DNA of 18,021 nt, taken from CAVVIO01 sp963748095. Its GTDB lineage: Bacteria; Bacteroidota; Bacteroidia; Bacteroidales; UBA10428. The DNA lies in assembly GCA_963748095.1 (NCBI GenBank), contig CAVVIO010000090.1, forward strand, positions 1 to 18,021, in the 5' to 3' direction. Below are positions 1-8,485 of the stretch, in pieces. Positions within the stretch are counted from its first letter, which is position 1. Every line of letters starts with the position of its first letter. Made by a program: the position numbers and the translations under genes. A model generated the notes under the pieces. It did not search any database, had not been told where the DNA came from, and saw only the letters and a program-made list of their open reading frames with translations.

Positions 1-1
1 T

Positions 2-3000
2 GTATATAACATATCAACTGCCAGTGGGCAAACAGGGGCAGGCACAAGTGCACCGGCTATTGGAATTGTACAAAATTGTTCAACTGCCGGTACAATACAG
101 GCCGTAAGCGGAAATACTGTTTACAACATATCAAATATCCACCCAACAGCCAGGGTAGATATTTATGGAATATATTATGCGGGACCTGCCTCTGGCGCAA
201 ATGTTGTTTCAGGGAATTTTATCCACAGTATATCCCTTTCATCTTCAAATATATTATCTGTAATTGATGGTATTTATCTTAATAATGGGTTAACTACCAT
301 TGCCAATAATATCATCAATTTAGGCACAGGAATATCAACCGGCTATCTTATTAATGGTATTTGGGATAATAGCGGTGCAACAAATAACAACAATATATAT
401 TTTAATAGTGTGTACATCGGCGGTACTGTTTCCGGTGTAACATCTTCAACCGGCGCTTTGTGGAATGCCGCAAACACATCAACAAGAAATTATCGGAATA
501 ATATTTTGTATAATGCCCGTTCAGGTGGTACCATAGGAAAACATTATGCTATTAGCCTGGCCGGTACCACAGGTTTAACCATCGATAACAACGATTATTT
601 CGTTTCAGGTACCGGGGTCCTCGGCTATTTAACATCGAACTGGACTACCCTGGCTTTGTGGCAGGTGGCAACCGGGCAGGATGTTAATAGTTTAAATATT
701 GATCCGGTATTTGCAAATGCAGGAGGCATATCCTTTGAAGATTATCATACTTCTGCTTTATTACCAGGGGTTACAGGTACTGGTATAACTACCGATTTTC
801 ATGGGGTTACAAGAGGTGTTATACCGAATATGGGTGCTTTAGAAGCACATGATTTTATTTGGCAAGGTAATACAAATACTGATTTTGCTACTACCTCCAA
901 CTGGCAAGGAGGAGCTGTTCCTCCAACTGGCGCAGGTATTTCGTTTGCAGCAACTCCAGCAAATGATTGTTATTTAGATCAAAACAGAACCTTGCAAAAT
1001 ATCACAAACACAAGTGCTAAGAAGTTCGTTGTTAATGGGAAGCAGTTAACCTTAACAGGTAATATAATTGCTGCTACTGCCAACCAAATAGATGCTACAG
1101 CGGCTTCATCGGTTGTAATTTTTGCTGGATCGGCTGCTCAAAGTATTCCTTCGGGAGTTTTTGTGAGTAATACCATTGATGCATTAACTCTGAACAACAG
1201 TTATGGATTGACCCAAAATGGCAATATTGTAATACCGACAGCGCTGACACTTACAAATGGTACATATGCAATTGGGGCAAATACCTTAACGTTAAATGGG
1301 TCGATTTCCTCAACTGCAGGTTCTTTAAACGGTGGAAGTTCCAGCAATATCATTATTGGCGGTAGTGGTTCAAGTACGATTTTGCCGGGTGTTATTCTCA
1401 ATAATTTAACCCTGAACCGTACCAATGGAATTACATCAGGAGGTTCTGTAAGTGTTGCCGGTACACTGGCGCTCACCAATGGAACCTTAACTTTAGGAGC
1501 CAACACTTTAACCATCTCCGGAAATTCGCCCGCACGTACCAGCGGTAATATAGATGCAAGCAATGCCGGTGCAACCCTGGTATTTACAAATACGGCTGCA
1601 ATATCACTCCCTGCTTCAATTTTTACAGGTAATGTAAACAACCTCACCATTAATGGTACCGGTGGGATTACTGCCGGTGGTGATTTTACCTTGAATGGCG
1701 TGTTAAATTTACAGAGCGCTAATCCCTCTGCAACAATGGGTAGTCTGGCTATGGGCACCTACACACTTACCATGGGCTCAAATGCCATTACAACAGGAGT
1801 TGGGGATGTTACCGGTATTGTCAAAAGAACAAGCTTTGTTGCCGGTGTTACCTATACTTTTGGAAATCAGTATAGCACAATGATTTTTCAGAACACGGGG
1901 ACACTCCCGACAGAGATAAGCCTCAGGGTAAGTATAGGTACTGCTCCGTCATGGAAGCCAGATGCTATACTTCGGATTTTTGAAAGTATTCAGACTGGTG
2001 CAAGTGGTGCTCTGGCAACAACTAATATCAACTATCTTGATGCTGAGCTGAACGGGAACGCCGAAAATAACCTGGTTATCTGGAGTTGGCAGACAGGTAA
2101 TCCTTCTCCAGTTGAACAGGGTGCATCCAATTTTAACACAACGCAAAACTGGGTAGGCTCTTCGAATTTCCCCGTTGATTATTTACCCTCCTCTTTTGGT
2201 ATCGATTATTTTACCCTTGCTAATTCACAGACTGCTCTGAATACCTGGAATGGCTCAGCCAGCACAGACTGGATGACCTCGCTCAACTGGTCAAAAGGAG
2301 TAGTTCCCGGGCCCACCGATGACGTAGTAATACCTAATACTGCACCTCTCCTGCACGAACCCACAATGCCTGCCAGTACTACAATAAATTCTTTGAATAT
2401 TCAGACAGGTGGTGTGGTAAATGGAGGGACTGGCACTGTTTTTACTGTTGCCGGGGGATCCGGTGCCTGGATTCAAAATGGAATATTAAATCCCGGTACC
2501 AGCACGATAGTATTTACCAATGCTGTAGCAACTTTTTCCGGTACAACAAATTTCTATAATGTTACTATTAATAGTGGTGCCGGATTAACCCCGGGATCCG
2601 GTGGCATAATGCGTATTGCCGGTACGTTGACAAACAACGGAACCTTACATGTAGCATTATTGCCAAACACCGTTGAATATAATGGTACAAACCAGACAAT
2701 AATTAATCCCAATGGTACTGTTCCCGGATATTATAATCTTATTGTCAGCGGTAGCGGCACCAAAACCTTCTCGGGCTCTTTACTGAACGTTGCAGGAGAT
2801 TTTATTGCTTCGGGTACGGCAACTGTCATAGTCGGGGCCGATGCTGATGTAGAAGGAGATTTGACTGTCGATGCAGGCGCTACTATTTCAGCAGGATCTT
2901 ACACCAATAATCTTGGCGGAAATGTAACCAACAATGGAACCTTCAATGCCTCCGCCGGTAATACCGTTGTTTTGAATGGAACATCACTCCAGAGCATTAA

Positions 3001-3067
3001 AGGATCCTCAGTTGCAAACTTTTATAACTTAACTGTCAGACAACAGCGCCGGTGTGGTTTTTTATAA
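2..3067 (+). CDS. Adhesin fragment 1: beta-helix region plus repeat copy 1
   Basis: The frame is open from base 2; the first possible internal start (GTG at 410) is not the true one because coding similarity continues upstream. It holds the beta-helix-like part, a degenerate module beginning FIWQGNTNTDF near 855, and all of repeat copy 1 up to about 3037. After an apparent extra A at 3038 the frame runs 30 more bases into a stop, giving a spurious Arg/Gln-rich end. The next 0-frame codons read DNSAGVVFYKD, which continues the protein naturally. Confidence 0.7.
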   Translation, partial: VYNISTASGQTGAGTSAPAIGIVQNCSTAGTIQAVSGNTVYNISNIHPTARVDIYGIYYAGPASGANVVSGNFIHSISLSSSNILSVIDGIYLNNGLTTIANNIINLGTGISTGYLINGIWDNSGATNNNNIYFNSVYIGGTVSGVTSSTGALWNAANTSTRNYRNNILYNARSGGTIGKHYAISLAGTTGLTIDNNDYFVSGTGVLGYLTSNWTTLALWQVATGQDVNSLNIDPVFANAGGISFEDYHTSALLPGVTGTGITTDFHGVTRGVIPNMGALEAHDFIWQGNTNTDFATTSNWQGGAVPPTGAGISFAATPANDCYLDQNRTLQNITNTSAKKFVVNGKQLTLTGNIIAATANQIDATAASSVVIFAGSAAQSIPSGVFVSNTIDALTLNNSYGLTQNGNIVIPTALTLTNGTYAIGANTLTLNGSISSTAGSLNGGSSSNIIIGGSGSSTILPGVILNNLTLNRTNGITSGGSVSVAGTLALTNGTLTLGANTLTISGNSPARTSGNIDASNAGATLVFTNTAAISLPASIFTGNVNNLTINGTGGITAGGDFTLNGVLNLQSANPSATMGSLAMGTYTLTMGSNAITTGVGDVTGIVKRTSFVAGVTYTFGNQYSTMIFQNTGTLPTEISLRVSIGTAPSWKPDAILRIFESIQTGASGALATTNINYLDAELNGNAENNLVIWSWQTGNPSPVEQGASNFNTTQNWVGSSNFPVDYLPSSFGIDYFTLANSQTALNTWNGSASTDWMTSLNWSKGVVPGPTDDVVIPNTAPLLHEPTMPASTTINSLNIQTGGVVNGGTGTVFTVAGGSGAWIQNGILNPGTSTIVFTNAVATFSGTTNFYNVTINSGAGLTPGSGGIMRIAGTLTNNGTLHVALLPNTVEYNGTNQTIINPNGTVPGYYNLIVSGSGTKTFSGSLLNVAGDFIASGTATVIVGADADVEGDLTVDAGATISAGSYTNNLGGNVTNNGTFNASAGNTVVLNGTSLQSIKGSSVANFYNLTVRQQRRCGFL

Positions 3068-3089
3068 AGACGCAAACGTATATCAAACC
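1466..3089 (+). repeat. Adhesin tandem repeat, copy 1 (541 codons)
   Basis: Boundaries are set at the LxLxNGTL motif. Landmarks inside are LNLQS.NPSA at 1703, TWNGS at 2243 and EYNGT at 2675. Only the frame break at 3038 near its end disturbs it. This copy is the most diverged of the three. Confidence 0.75.
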
Positions 3090-3677
3090 CTGACCCTTTC
3101 CAATGGAAATCTGATAATTGGAGAAAACACCCTGGGAATTAACGGGTCTATCAGTCAGACTTCAGGTACTATTGAAGCAAGTACCCTCTCATCTTTGAGT
3201 TTTGGCGGAACAACTGCAATAACAATACCGGGCAGTTTATTTACCACAGCCCCTTCAATCAACAATCTTACAATTAACCGGTCAGGAGGAGTTACCTTCA
3301 GCAGCGATTTTACAGTAAATGGTGTACTGAACCTGCAAAGCGTTAATCCTTCTGCAATAAAAGGCAGTCTTGATATGTGGGATGGTTCAGCAGATAAAGT
3401 ACTTACCATGGGGGCATCGGCCACAACTATCGGAACTGGCGATGTAACAGGTATTATTACCAGAAACACCATGGTACCTAATGTTACTTATACTTTTGGT
3501 AATCAATTTTCCTCAATCATTTTTCCTGAAGTTGGCACCCTGCCAACCTCACTGAGTGTGAAAGTGAGTATTGGCAGTGCACCGGGCTGGAAACCGGGAG
3601 CTGTTCAGAGGATCTATGCTGCTATTCAAACAGGAGGTAGTGGTACTTTAGCCCTGAGTAAAAATGCATTATCTTGA
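3039..3677 (+). CDS. Adhesin fragment 2: first part of repeat copy 2
   Basis: This frame continues fragment 1 after the extra base at 3038 and covers the LSNGNL...LNLQSVNPSA...TYTFGNQ part of repeat copy 2. It ends at a stop because a run of five A (3660-3664) has one A more than the repeat alignment requires. With four A the reading continues as ALSKMHYLDSELNG, matching the same place in copy 3 (NVTMHYLDSELNG). Confidence 0.65.
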   Translation, partial: DNSAGVVFYKDANVYQTLTLSNGNLIIGENTLGINGSISQTSGTIEASTLSSLSFGGTTAITIPGSLFTTAPSINNLTINRSGGVTFSSDFTVNGVLNLQSVNPSAIKGSLDMWDGSADKVLTMGASATTIGTGDVTGIITRNTMVPNVTYTFGNQFSSIIFPEVGTLPTSLSVKVSIGSAPGWKPGAVQRIYAAIQTGGSGTLALSKNALS

Positions 3678-4035
3678 TTCGGAGCTGAATGGAAATACTG
3701 AAGATAATATTGTGAAGTGGATATATGTGTATTCAGGTAGTGTGCTTTTAGAGCAGGGGCGTGCAAGTTTCAATGGAACTGATAATTGGATTGCAATGGC
3801 TAATGTAGACATCGCTCTTTTTACCTCCGATTTTAGTGATTTGGAAATTGGCATGGGTGAATCAGAATTGGCATCCCTTACCTGGAACGGATCAGTCAAT
3901 ACCGACTGGTTTGAAACGGGAAACTGGACTCCAACCGGGGCGCCGTCTGATAATACAGTTGTGATAATTCCGGACGCTGCTACTACATCCAATGATCCTG
4001 ATATTGCCTGTTGTCGGAACATGTGGAACGCTTGA
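3661..4035 (+). CDS. Adhesin fragment 3: middle of repeat copy 2
   Basis: It encodes MHYLDSELNGNTEDN and the module TWNGSVNTDWFETGNW...VVIIPDAATTSNDPD, equivalent to TWNGSASTDW...VVIPN in copy 1. An apparent extra A at about 4003 then diverts the frame to a stop. Skipping it gives NDPDLPVVGTC, in line with NDPTLPAS in copy 3. Confidence 0.6.
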   Translation, partial: KMHYLDSELNGNTEDNIVKWIYVYSGSVLLEQGRASFNGTDNWIAMANVDIALFTSDFSDLEIGMGESELASLTWNGSVNTDWFETGNWTPTGAPSDNTVVIIPDAATTSNDPDIACCRNMWNA

Positions 4036-4666
4036 ACTGGAAAGTGGTGCAATAGTAAACTCCTCTACTGATGCACAGCTTACAATCAACGGCGCAAGCA
4101 GTGCATGGAGTAACGAGGACGGAACATTTAATGCAGGGAATAGTACGGTTATTTTTACGAATCCCGATGCAACTATGGATGGCACAACCAATTTTTATAA
4201 CCTTACCCTGAATAGCGGAGCGGCAATTATATTATCGACTGGTTCGGTAACCAGAATTGCCGGCGCGTTGAGCAATAATGGAATATTGAGGGCTGCATTT
4301 TTGCCAAATACTATTGAATATAATGGTACAGACCAGACAATCATTAACCCGAACGGTCTGACTACAGGATATTATAATCTGATTCTAAGCGGAAGCGGAA
4401 CTAAAACAATGCCTGCTTCTGCTTTAAATATAGCCGGTGATTTCTCGCTTTCAGGGACAGTCTCTACTACTGCAGCTAATGCGATGACCTTATCAGGAAA
4501 CGTAACTATTGGAAATGGTACTACCTTTAGTACCGGAGACTACGAACACGCCATTGAAGGTAATTTTACCAATAATGGCACCTTTTCCTCCATGGCAGGA
4601 TGTAACTTACTACTGAATGGTTCTGTTGCACAATCTATCGATGGTAACAACTACAACAGGCTTTGA
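4004..4666 (+). CDS. Adhesin fragment 4: last part of repeat copy 2
   Basis: It continues copy 2 from LPVVGTCGTLELESGAIV through EYNGTDQTIINPNG and SGSGTKTMPASALNIAGDF to NGSVAQSIDGNN. An extra T at about 4652 sends the frame to a stop at 4664-4666. Without it the protein reads DGNNTTGFENLIIDN, which matches the ends of the other copies (VANFYNLTV, VDFNNLTI). Confidence 0.6.
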   Translation: MPVVGTCGTLELESGAIVNSSTDAQLTINGASSAWSNEDGTFNAGNSTVIFTNPDATMDGTTNFYNLTLNSGAAIILSTGSVTRIAGALSNNGILRAAFLPNTIEYNGTDQTIINPNGLTTGYYNLILSGSGTKTMPASALNIAGDFSLSGTVSTTAANAMTLSGNVTIGNGTTFSTGDYEHAIEGNFTNNGTFSSMAGCNLLLNGSVAQSIDGNNYNRL

Positions 4667-4823
4667 AAATTTAATAATTGATAACTTGGAGGGAATTAAC
4701 CTGTTGTCAAGTATAAATGTAAATGATACATTAAAACTTACCAATGGGACCCTGATCGTGGGAGAAACTACCCTGGGGATTAACGGGGCAATTACATACA
4801 GTCGTCAGGTAATATTGACGTAA
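4653..4823 (+). CDS. Adhesin fragment 5: short start of repeat copy 3
   Basis: It holds TTGFENLIIDN and the repeat opening LKLTNGTLIVGETTLGINGAIT, corresponding to LSNGNLIIGENTLGINGSIS in copy 2. The frame breaks at about 4797-4798. Removing two bases (TA) gives AITQSSGNIDVS, exactly the length of SISQTSGTIEAS in copy 2. A missing single base would also restore the frame but adds one residue. Confidence 0.55.
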   Translation, partial: TTGFENLIIDNLEGINLLSSINVNDTLKLTNGTLIVGETTLGINGAITYSRQVILT

Positions 4824-5263
4824 GTACACTTTCTTCATTGAGTTTTGGTGGCACAACTGCAATAACAATACCTGAAGAATTGTTTTCAACACCTCCTTCA
4901 ATCAATAATCTCACCATCAACAGATCGGGTGGCGTTACTTTCAGCAGCGATTTTATGGTAAGCGGTATCCTCAATCTGCAAAGCGTTAATCCATCTGCAG
5001 ACAAAGGCAGTCTGGATATGTGGGATGGTTCTGTAATGACAACCCTTACAATGGGGGCATCTGCCACAACAATAGGGGACGGTGAGGTGACAGGGATTAT
5101 AAGACGAACATCTTTTCTGGCGAATATACCCTATACTTTTGGAAACAAGTTTAATACTGTCACTTTTGATCCGGGTGGGACCTATCCGACAGAAGTAAAA
5201 GTAAAAATCAGTATTGGTACATCCCCTTCATGGAAGACGACCGGCATGAATACGGGTCTTTGA
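4799..5263 (+). CDS. Adhesin fragment 6: repeat copy 3, part two
   Basis: It covers SSGNIDVSTLSSLSFGG through TYPTEVKVKISIGTSPSWK. This stretch is the closest match to copy 2, with many synonymous differences but little protein change. An apparent extra A at about 5252 leads to a stop at 5261-5263. Skipping it reads WKTTGMNRVFELIQTG, collinear with WKPDAILRIFESIQTG in copy 1. Confidence 0.6.
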   Translation, partial: QSSGNIDVSTLSSLSFGGTTAITIPEELFSTPPSINNLTINRSGGVTFSSDFMVSGILNLQSVNPSADKGSLDMWDGSVMTTLTMGASATTIGDGEVTGIIRRTSFLANIPYTFGNKFNTVTFDPGGTYPTEVKVKISIGTSPSWKTTGMNTGL

Positions 5264-5729
5264 ACTTATACAAACAGGTTCAGATAACTGTTCGGTTAAT
5301 GTTACTATGCATTATCTTGATTCTGAACTTAACGGAAATACCGAAGATAAATTGGTTTTTTGGGCCAATCTCAACTCAGTAGTAACTGAATTTGGTCGCT
5401 CGGGTGGTTATGATGTAACAGACAATTGGGTTTCCAATGCACATGTGCCTTTATTTATATTCGCATCATCATTTGGTATTACCGAAAACACCCTCGGAGA
5501 TACCGAACTGGAAATAATTACCTGGAATGGATCAATAAGTACTCTATGGGCAACGGATAATAACTGGGATCCTGTTGGCGTGCCATCTTCAACCAGTGAT
5601 GTAATTATTCCTGATGCAGGAACTACGGACAATGACCCAACTCTGCCTGCTTCAACTGAAATAAAAACGTTAACCATTAATACCGGGGGTATTGTTAAAT
5701 GCCGGGACAGATTCACAGTTTACACTTAA
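5253..5729 (+). CDS. Adhesin fragment 7: repeat copy 3, part three
   Basis: It runs from RVFELIQTG through MHYLDSELNGNTED and TWNGSISTLWATDNNW to NTGGIV. An AAA run at 5697-5699 appears to carry one A too many. With two A the reading continues NTGGIVNAGTDSQFTLNG, matching GAIVNSSTDAQLTING in copy 2. Confidence 0.6.
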   Translation, partial: RVFELIQTGSDNCSVNVTMHYLDSELNGNTEDKLVFWANLNSVVTEFGRSGGYDVTDNWVSNAHVPLFIFASSFGITENTLGDTELEIITWNGSISTLWATDNNWDPVGVPSSTSDVIIPDAGTTDNDPTLPASTEIKTLTINTGGIVKCRDRFTVYT

Positions 5730-5916
5730 CGGGGCATTCAAAGTATGGAACAACCTGGGAGGAACATTCAATGCCGGTAATAGTACTATATTATTTACCA
5801 ACCCAGATGCAAGTATATATGGAGCAACAAGTTTTAATAACCTTAACCATAAATACCGGAGCTTCATTAGAATTTGGAATAGGTTCCATAACAAGTATTT
5901 CAGGCTCTTTAATTAA
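5698..5916 (+). CDS. Adhesin fragment 8: short piece of repeat copy 3
   Basis: It encodes NAGTDSQFTLNG...GGTFNAGNSTILFTNPDAS...SFNNL, matching copy 2 (GTFNAGNSTVIFTNPDAT). After an apparent extra A at about 5845 the frame becomes spurious (NHKYRSF). Skipping it gives FNNLTINTGASLEFG, equivalent to FYNLTLNSGAAI in copy 2. Confidence 0.55.
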   Translation, partial: NAGTDSQFTLNGAFKVWNNLGGTFNAGNSTILFTNPDASIYGATSFNNLNHKYRSFIRIWNRFHNKYFRLFN

Positions 5917-7885
5917 CAATGGTACTATTGATGCAGAATATTTTACAAACACATTAGAGTATAATGGTACTGATCAAACGGTAATAAATCCGAATGGCAC
6001 CATTCCCGGATACCAGAACTTAATTCTTAGTGGAAGTGGAGTCAAGACGATGCCGGGCACTGCCATGAGTATTTATGGTGATTTCTCCATGTCAGGGACT
6101 GCTTCCGCAACTGCAAACGAGAATTTAACTATTGAAGGCAATGTTACCATTGGGGCATCAACGAATTTCACAACCGGTTCCTTTGCTCATTCAATAGGCG
6201 GAAATTTCGAAAATAACGGTTCGTTTAATGCTGTCGGCAGCACCATTACACTGAACGGGAAGGCGGCACAAACAATAGGAGGAACTACACCTGTAGATTT
6301 TAATAACCTCACAATAAGTTCCGGAAGCATCATCACTGTTAATACTGCCGGCCAGACTATCGGCGGGATACTATTAAGTAACGGCACATTAAACTCCGGT
6401 GGAAACATAACTCTCCTGTCTACGGCGGCACAAACCGCTTTTATAGATGGGAGTGGAAGCGGGCAGGTTAATGGAAATATTACAATGCAGCGATATCTAC
6501 CCTCAGGCTTTGGATATAAGTATTTTAGCTCCCCTTTTCTGGCGGCCACGGTAAATGAATTTGGTGACGACATGGACCTGGCAGCAACTTTCCCGACCAT
6601 ATACAGGTACGATGAGAGCCGGGTTTCTTCAGGTTGGGTTAGTTATATAACTACGACAAATGTTCTTAATCCATTGGAAGGTTACACGGTTAATTTTGGT
6701 TCAGGTACCGCTGCAAATACAGTTGATGTTACCGGGGTTGTTAACAACGGAAGCCTCCTGGCTACTCTTTACAATAATAATAATACCTATACAAAGGGCT
6801 TTAACCTTGTCGGAAACCCATATCCTTCTGCGATCGACTGGGATGCCTCCTCCGGGTGGACAAAGACAAATATTGATGATGCCCTTTATTACTTTGTAGC
6901 CAGTATCACAGACCAATACAGAGGAACTTACAGCACTTATATCAATAGTGTTTCGAGCGATGGATCAGCAACTAATATAATCCCATCCATGCAGGGATTT
7001 TTTGTCCATGTAACAGATGGAGCCTGGCCCGTCACCGGAATCCTGGCGTTGGATAATGATGTAAGGATAACCGATATGACACATCCTTTTCTAAAATCAA
7101 CAAAACAAAGTGAAGGTTTTTTGCTTAGGCTAATTGCAGGCTATTCAGAGGATACCACCGTATATGATCCTGTTGTTGTCTATTTTAACGATAACGCAAC
7201 ATCCAAATTCGACGGTCAGTTCGATGCGCTTAAACTATTTAATTCCGACAAGAATGTTCCTAATTTATATGCTAATAGTAATGATAGTGCCCGGCTTTCC
7301 ATAAACGCTTTGCCCAATACCAGTGATAGTCTCATTATTGTTTCACTCGGCCTTAAAACAGCGAAAGATGGAAATGTCTTTTTCAAGATCAAAGATTTAG
7401 AAGGATTTTCCACCGGGAAAGCGATTTATCTTTTCGATACACTTACGAAAACAAAACAGGATCTTCTATCCAATGGGGTATACAAACTTTACCTTTTAGC
7501 AGGAGATTATAATAACAGGTTTTATCTTAATTTTTTAAACGATACAACTGGTTTCCCGGATAATCCTCCGGATACCATAGATAATCCTTCAGATACCATA
7601 GATTACCCAACAGATACGGTAACATTCCTGGATACCCATTTGGATGCCGATTGGTTCACTATTTATGATTCTCACGGAATACTGAAGTCTGAAATTAATT
7701 TTCCTTCCGGAGAAAATGGGACTTTGACAATTTATGATCTGACAGGGCAGGTTGCTTTTGTTCAAAAAATTTATAAACCGGGACATTATGAATTTAGATG
7801 CGGATTAATAGCCGGTATTTATATTGCCAGATTTAACACGGGTAGTAAAAGGAGTATAAAAAAATTATTTATTCATCAGCCATGA
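5846..7885 (+). CDS. Adhesin fragment 9: end of repeat copy 3, unique region and T9SS sorting tail
   Basis: This 679-residue intact stretch closes copy 3 (EYNGTDQTVINPNG, GNFENNGSFNA) and then leaves the repeats. Next is a region found in many Bacteroidota secreted proteins: MQRYLPSGFGYKYFSSPF, then GFNLVGNPYPSAIDW, then MQGFFVHV. A linker of three 7-residue units (DNPPDTI, DNPSDTI, DYPTDTV) precedes the last ~80 residues. These have the alternating beta pattern and GIYIARF...KKLFIHQP ending of T9SS type A sorting domains, which direct export across the outer membrane and cleavage or anchoring. Its stop overlaps the ATG of the DUF4402 gene by four bases (ATGA). Confidence 0.75.
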   Translation, partial: TINTGASLEFGIGSITSISGSLINNGTIDAEYFTNTLEYNGTDQTVINPNGTIPGYQNLILSGSGVKTMPGTAMSIYGDFSMSGTASATANENLTIEGNVTIGASTNFTTGSFAHSIGGNFENNGSFNAVGSTITLNGKAAQTIGGTTPVDFNNLTISSGSIITVNTAGQTIGGILLSNGTLNSGGNITLLSTAAQTAFIDGSGSGQVNGNITMQRYLPSGFGYKYFSSPFLAATVNEFGDDMDLAATFPTIYRYDESRVSSGWVSYITTTNVLNPLEGYTVNFGSGTAANTVDVTGVVNNGSLLATLYNNNNTYTKGFNLVGNPYPSAIDWDASSGWTKTNIDDALYYFVASITDQYRGTYSTYINSVSSDGSATNIIPSMQGFFVHVTDGAWPVTGILALDNDVRITDMTHPFLKSTKQSEGFLLRLIAGYSEDTTVYDPVVVYFNDNATSKFDGQFDALKLFNSDKNVPNLYANSNDSARLSINALPNTSDSLIIVSLGLKTAKDGNVFFKIKDLEGFSTGKAIYLFDTLTKTKQDLLSNGVYKLYLLAGDYNNRFYLNFLNDTTGFPDNPPDTIDNPSDTIDYPTDTVTFLDTHLDADWFTIYDSHGILKSEINFPSGENGTLTIYDLTGQVAFVQKIYKPGHYEFRCGLIAGIYIARFNTGSKRSIKKLFIHQP
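7559..7621 (+). repeat. Three 21-bp tandem repeats encoding a DxPxDTI linker
   Basis: Units at 7559-7579, 7580-7600 and 7601-7621 encode DNPPDTI, DNPSDTI and DYPTDTV. They sit between the folded secreted part and the sorting tail, as an acidic proline spacer. Such short repeats can change in number by slippage without breaking the frame. Confidence 0.8.
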
Positions 7886-8409
7886 GAATTACATTAACCA
7901 CAGGATTAAGCAGGATGCGTTTAATTTACGCGCTATTATCAGGTTTATTAATAGTTGCAGAATCTCATATTGCTATGGCACAGGAAGAACCACCCATTCC
8001 TATTGTTGTAACCGCAACTTCACAGAACCTGAGTTTTGGGGCATTTTATCATGGCGCCAGTGGGGGGGTAGTTACAATTACTTCCGGGGGACTGCGTTCC
8101 GCAACGGGTGATATTGTTCTTCTCAGCCTTGGGTATACCTTTTCAGCTGCTCTTTATAATGTGCTTGCTGATCCGGGTACTTTGATCTCCTTACTTAACG
8201 GACCTGATGCCACTTTATCAGGCAGTAATGGCGGATCATTGATACTACATCTGGGTGATACCGATCCGGCATCTCCGTTTATAACAAGTGCAATACCTCC
8301 GGCATTAAACACTTTATATATAGGTGGAACACTAACTATTGATAACGCGCTTGCAAATCCGCCAGGCATTTATAGCGGTACTTTTGATTTAACTTTTATT
8401 CAGGAATGA
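7882..8409 (+). CDS. DUF4402 domain exported protein
   Basis: This is a 175-residue protein with an N-terminal signal sequence, probably starting at the second Met (7915), which begins MRLIYALLSGLLIV and has a likely cleavage after AMA. The ATG at 7882 overlaps the adhesin stop as ATGA, which would couple translation but gives an unusually long n-region. The mature part matches the DUF4402 pattern: LSFGAFYHGASGGVVTI near its start, a G-rich middle (ATLSGSNGG), then LYIGGTLTIDN and the ending GIYSGTFDLTF. DUF4402 proteins are small beta-sandwich-like exported proteins whose exact role is not established; several lie near fimbrial-type genes. Here the next gene is an usher-like protein, so a pilin-like or surface-subunit role is plausible but inferred. 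It is intact, unlike both neighbours. Confidence 0.8.
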   Translation: MRITLTTGLSRMRLIYALLSGLLIVAESHIAMAQEEPPIPIVVTATSQNLSFGAFYHGASGGVVTITSGGLRSATGDIVLLSLGYTFSAALYNVLADPGTLISLLNGPDATLSGSNGGSLILHLGDTDPASPFITSAIPPALNTLYIGGTLTIDNALANPPGIYSGTFDLTFIQE

Positions 8410-8485
8410 TGAGCCTTGGAGAAAAATGGGAAAATGAAAAATGACAGCCAGAATAGCATACATAGCCCCGGTATAAGGAAAATAC

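Larger units (their letters stand above)
3090..4730 (+). repeat. Adhesin tandem repeat, copy 2 (546 codons after correction)
   Basis: It starts at the LTLSNGNL motif; landmarks are LNLQS at 3327, TWNGS at 3880 and EYNGT at 4316. It contains three apparent single-base insertions. It is closest to copy 3. Confidence 0.75.
4731..6370 (+). repeat. Adhesin tandem repeat, copy 3 (545 codons after correction)
   Basis: It starts at the LKLTNGTL motif; landmarks are LNLQS at 4970, TWNGS at 5520 and EYNGT at 5957. A fourth copy begins with LLSNGTLNSGGN at 6371 but stops within a few dozen residues as the unique C-terminal part takes over. Confidence 0.75.
2..7885 (+). pseudogene. Giant T9SS-sorted repeat adhesin-like protein, 5' truncated, broken by eight apparent frameshifts
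   Basis: One gene spans this interval. It is open from the first bases, so its start and signal peptide lie upstream. Eight frame changes, near 3038, 3660, 4003, 4652, 4797, 5252, 5697 and 5845, break it into nine pieces. Dropping one base at each (two at 4797) gives a continuous product of about 2,624 residues. The first ~280 residues look like a parallel beta-helix (recurring NNI, YNIS and IYN strands). Then come three ~545-residue repeats containing TWNGS...W..NW modules, a unique region with a LVGNPYPSAIDW motif, a Pro/Asp/Thr linker and a C-terminal domain ending GIYIARF...KKLFI, as in T9SS type A sorting domains. The expected role is a secreted or surface-anchored structural or adhesive protein; no enzyme motif is visible. 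I typed it pseudogene because the frame is broken as given, but base-calling errors are the likelier cause. Confidence 0.75.

Noticed and set aside
1201..1758. Minus-strand open frame of 185 codons inside the adhesin
   Set aside because: Its Val/Pro/Leu-rich product mirrors the Thr/Gly/Asn-rich repeat on the + strand; similar shadow frames recur in the other copies (3155-3472, 4792-5067).
3038..5845. Programmed frameshifting or phase variation in the adhesin
   Set aside because: The sites share no slippery heptamer, long simple repeat or common context, and similar breaks occur in unrelated genes.
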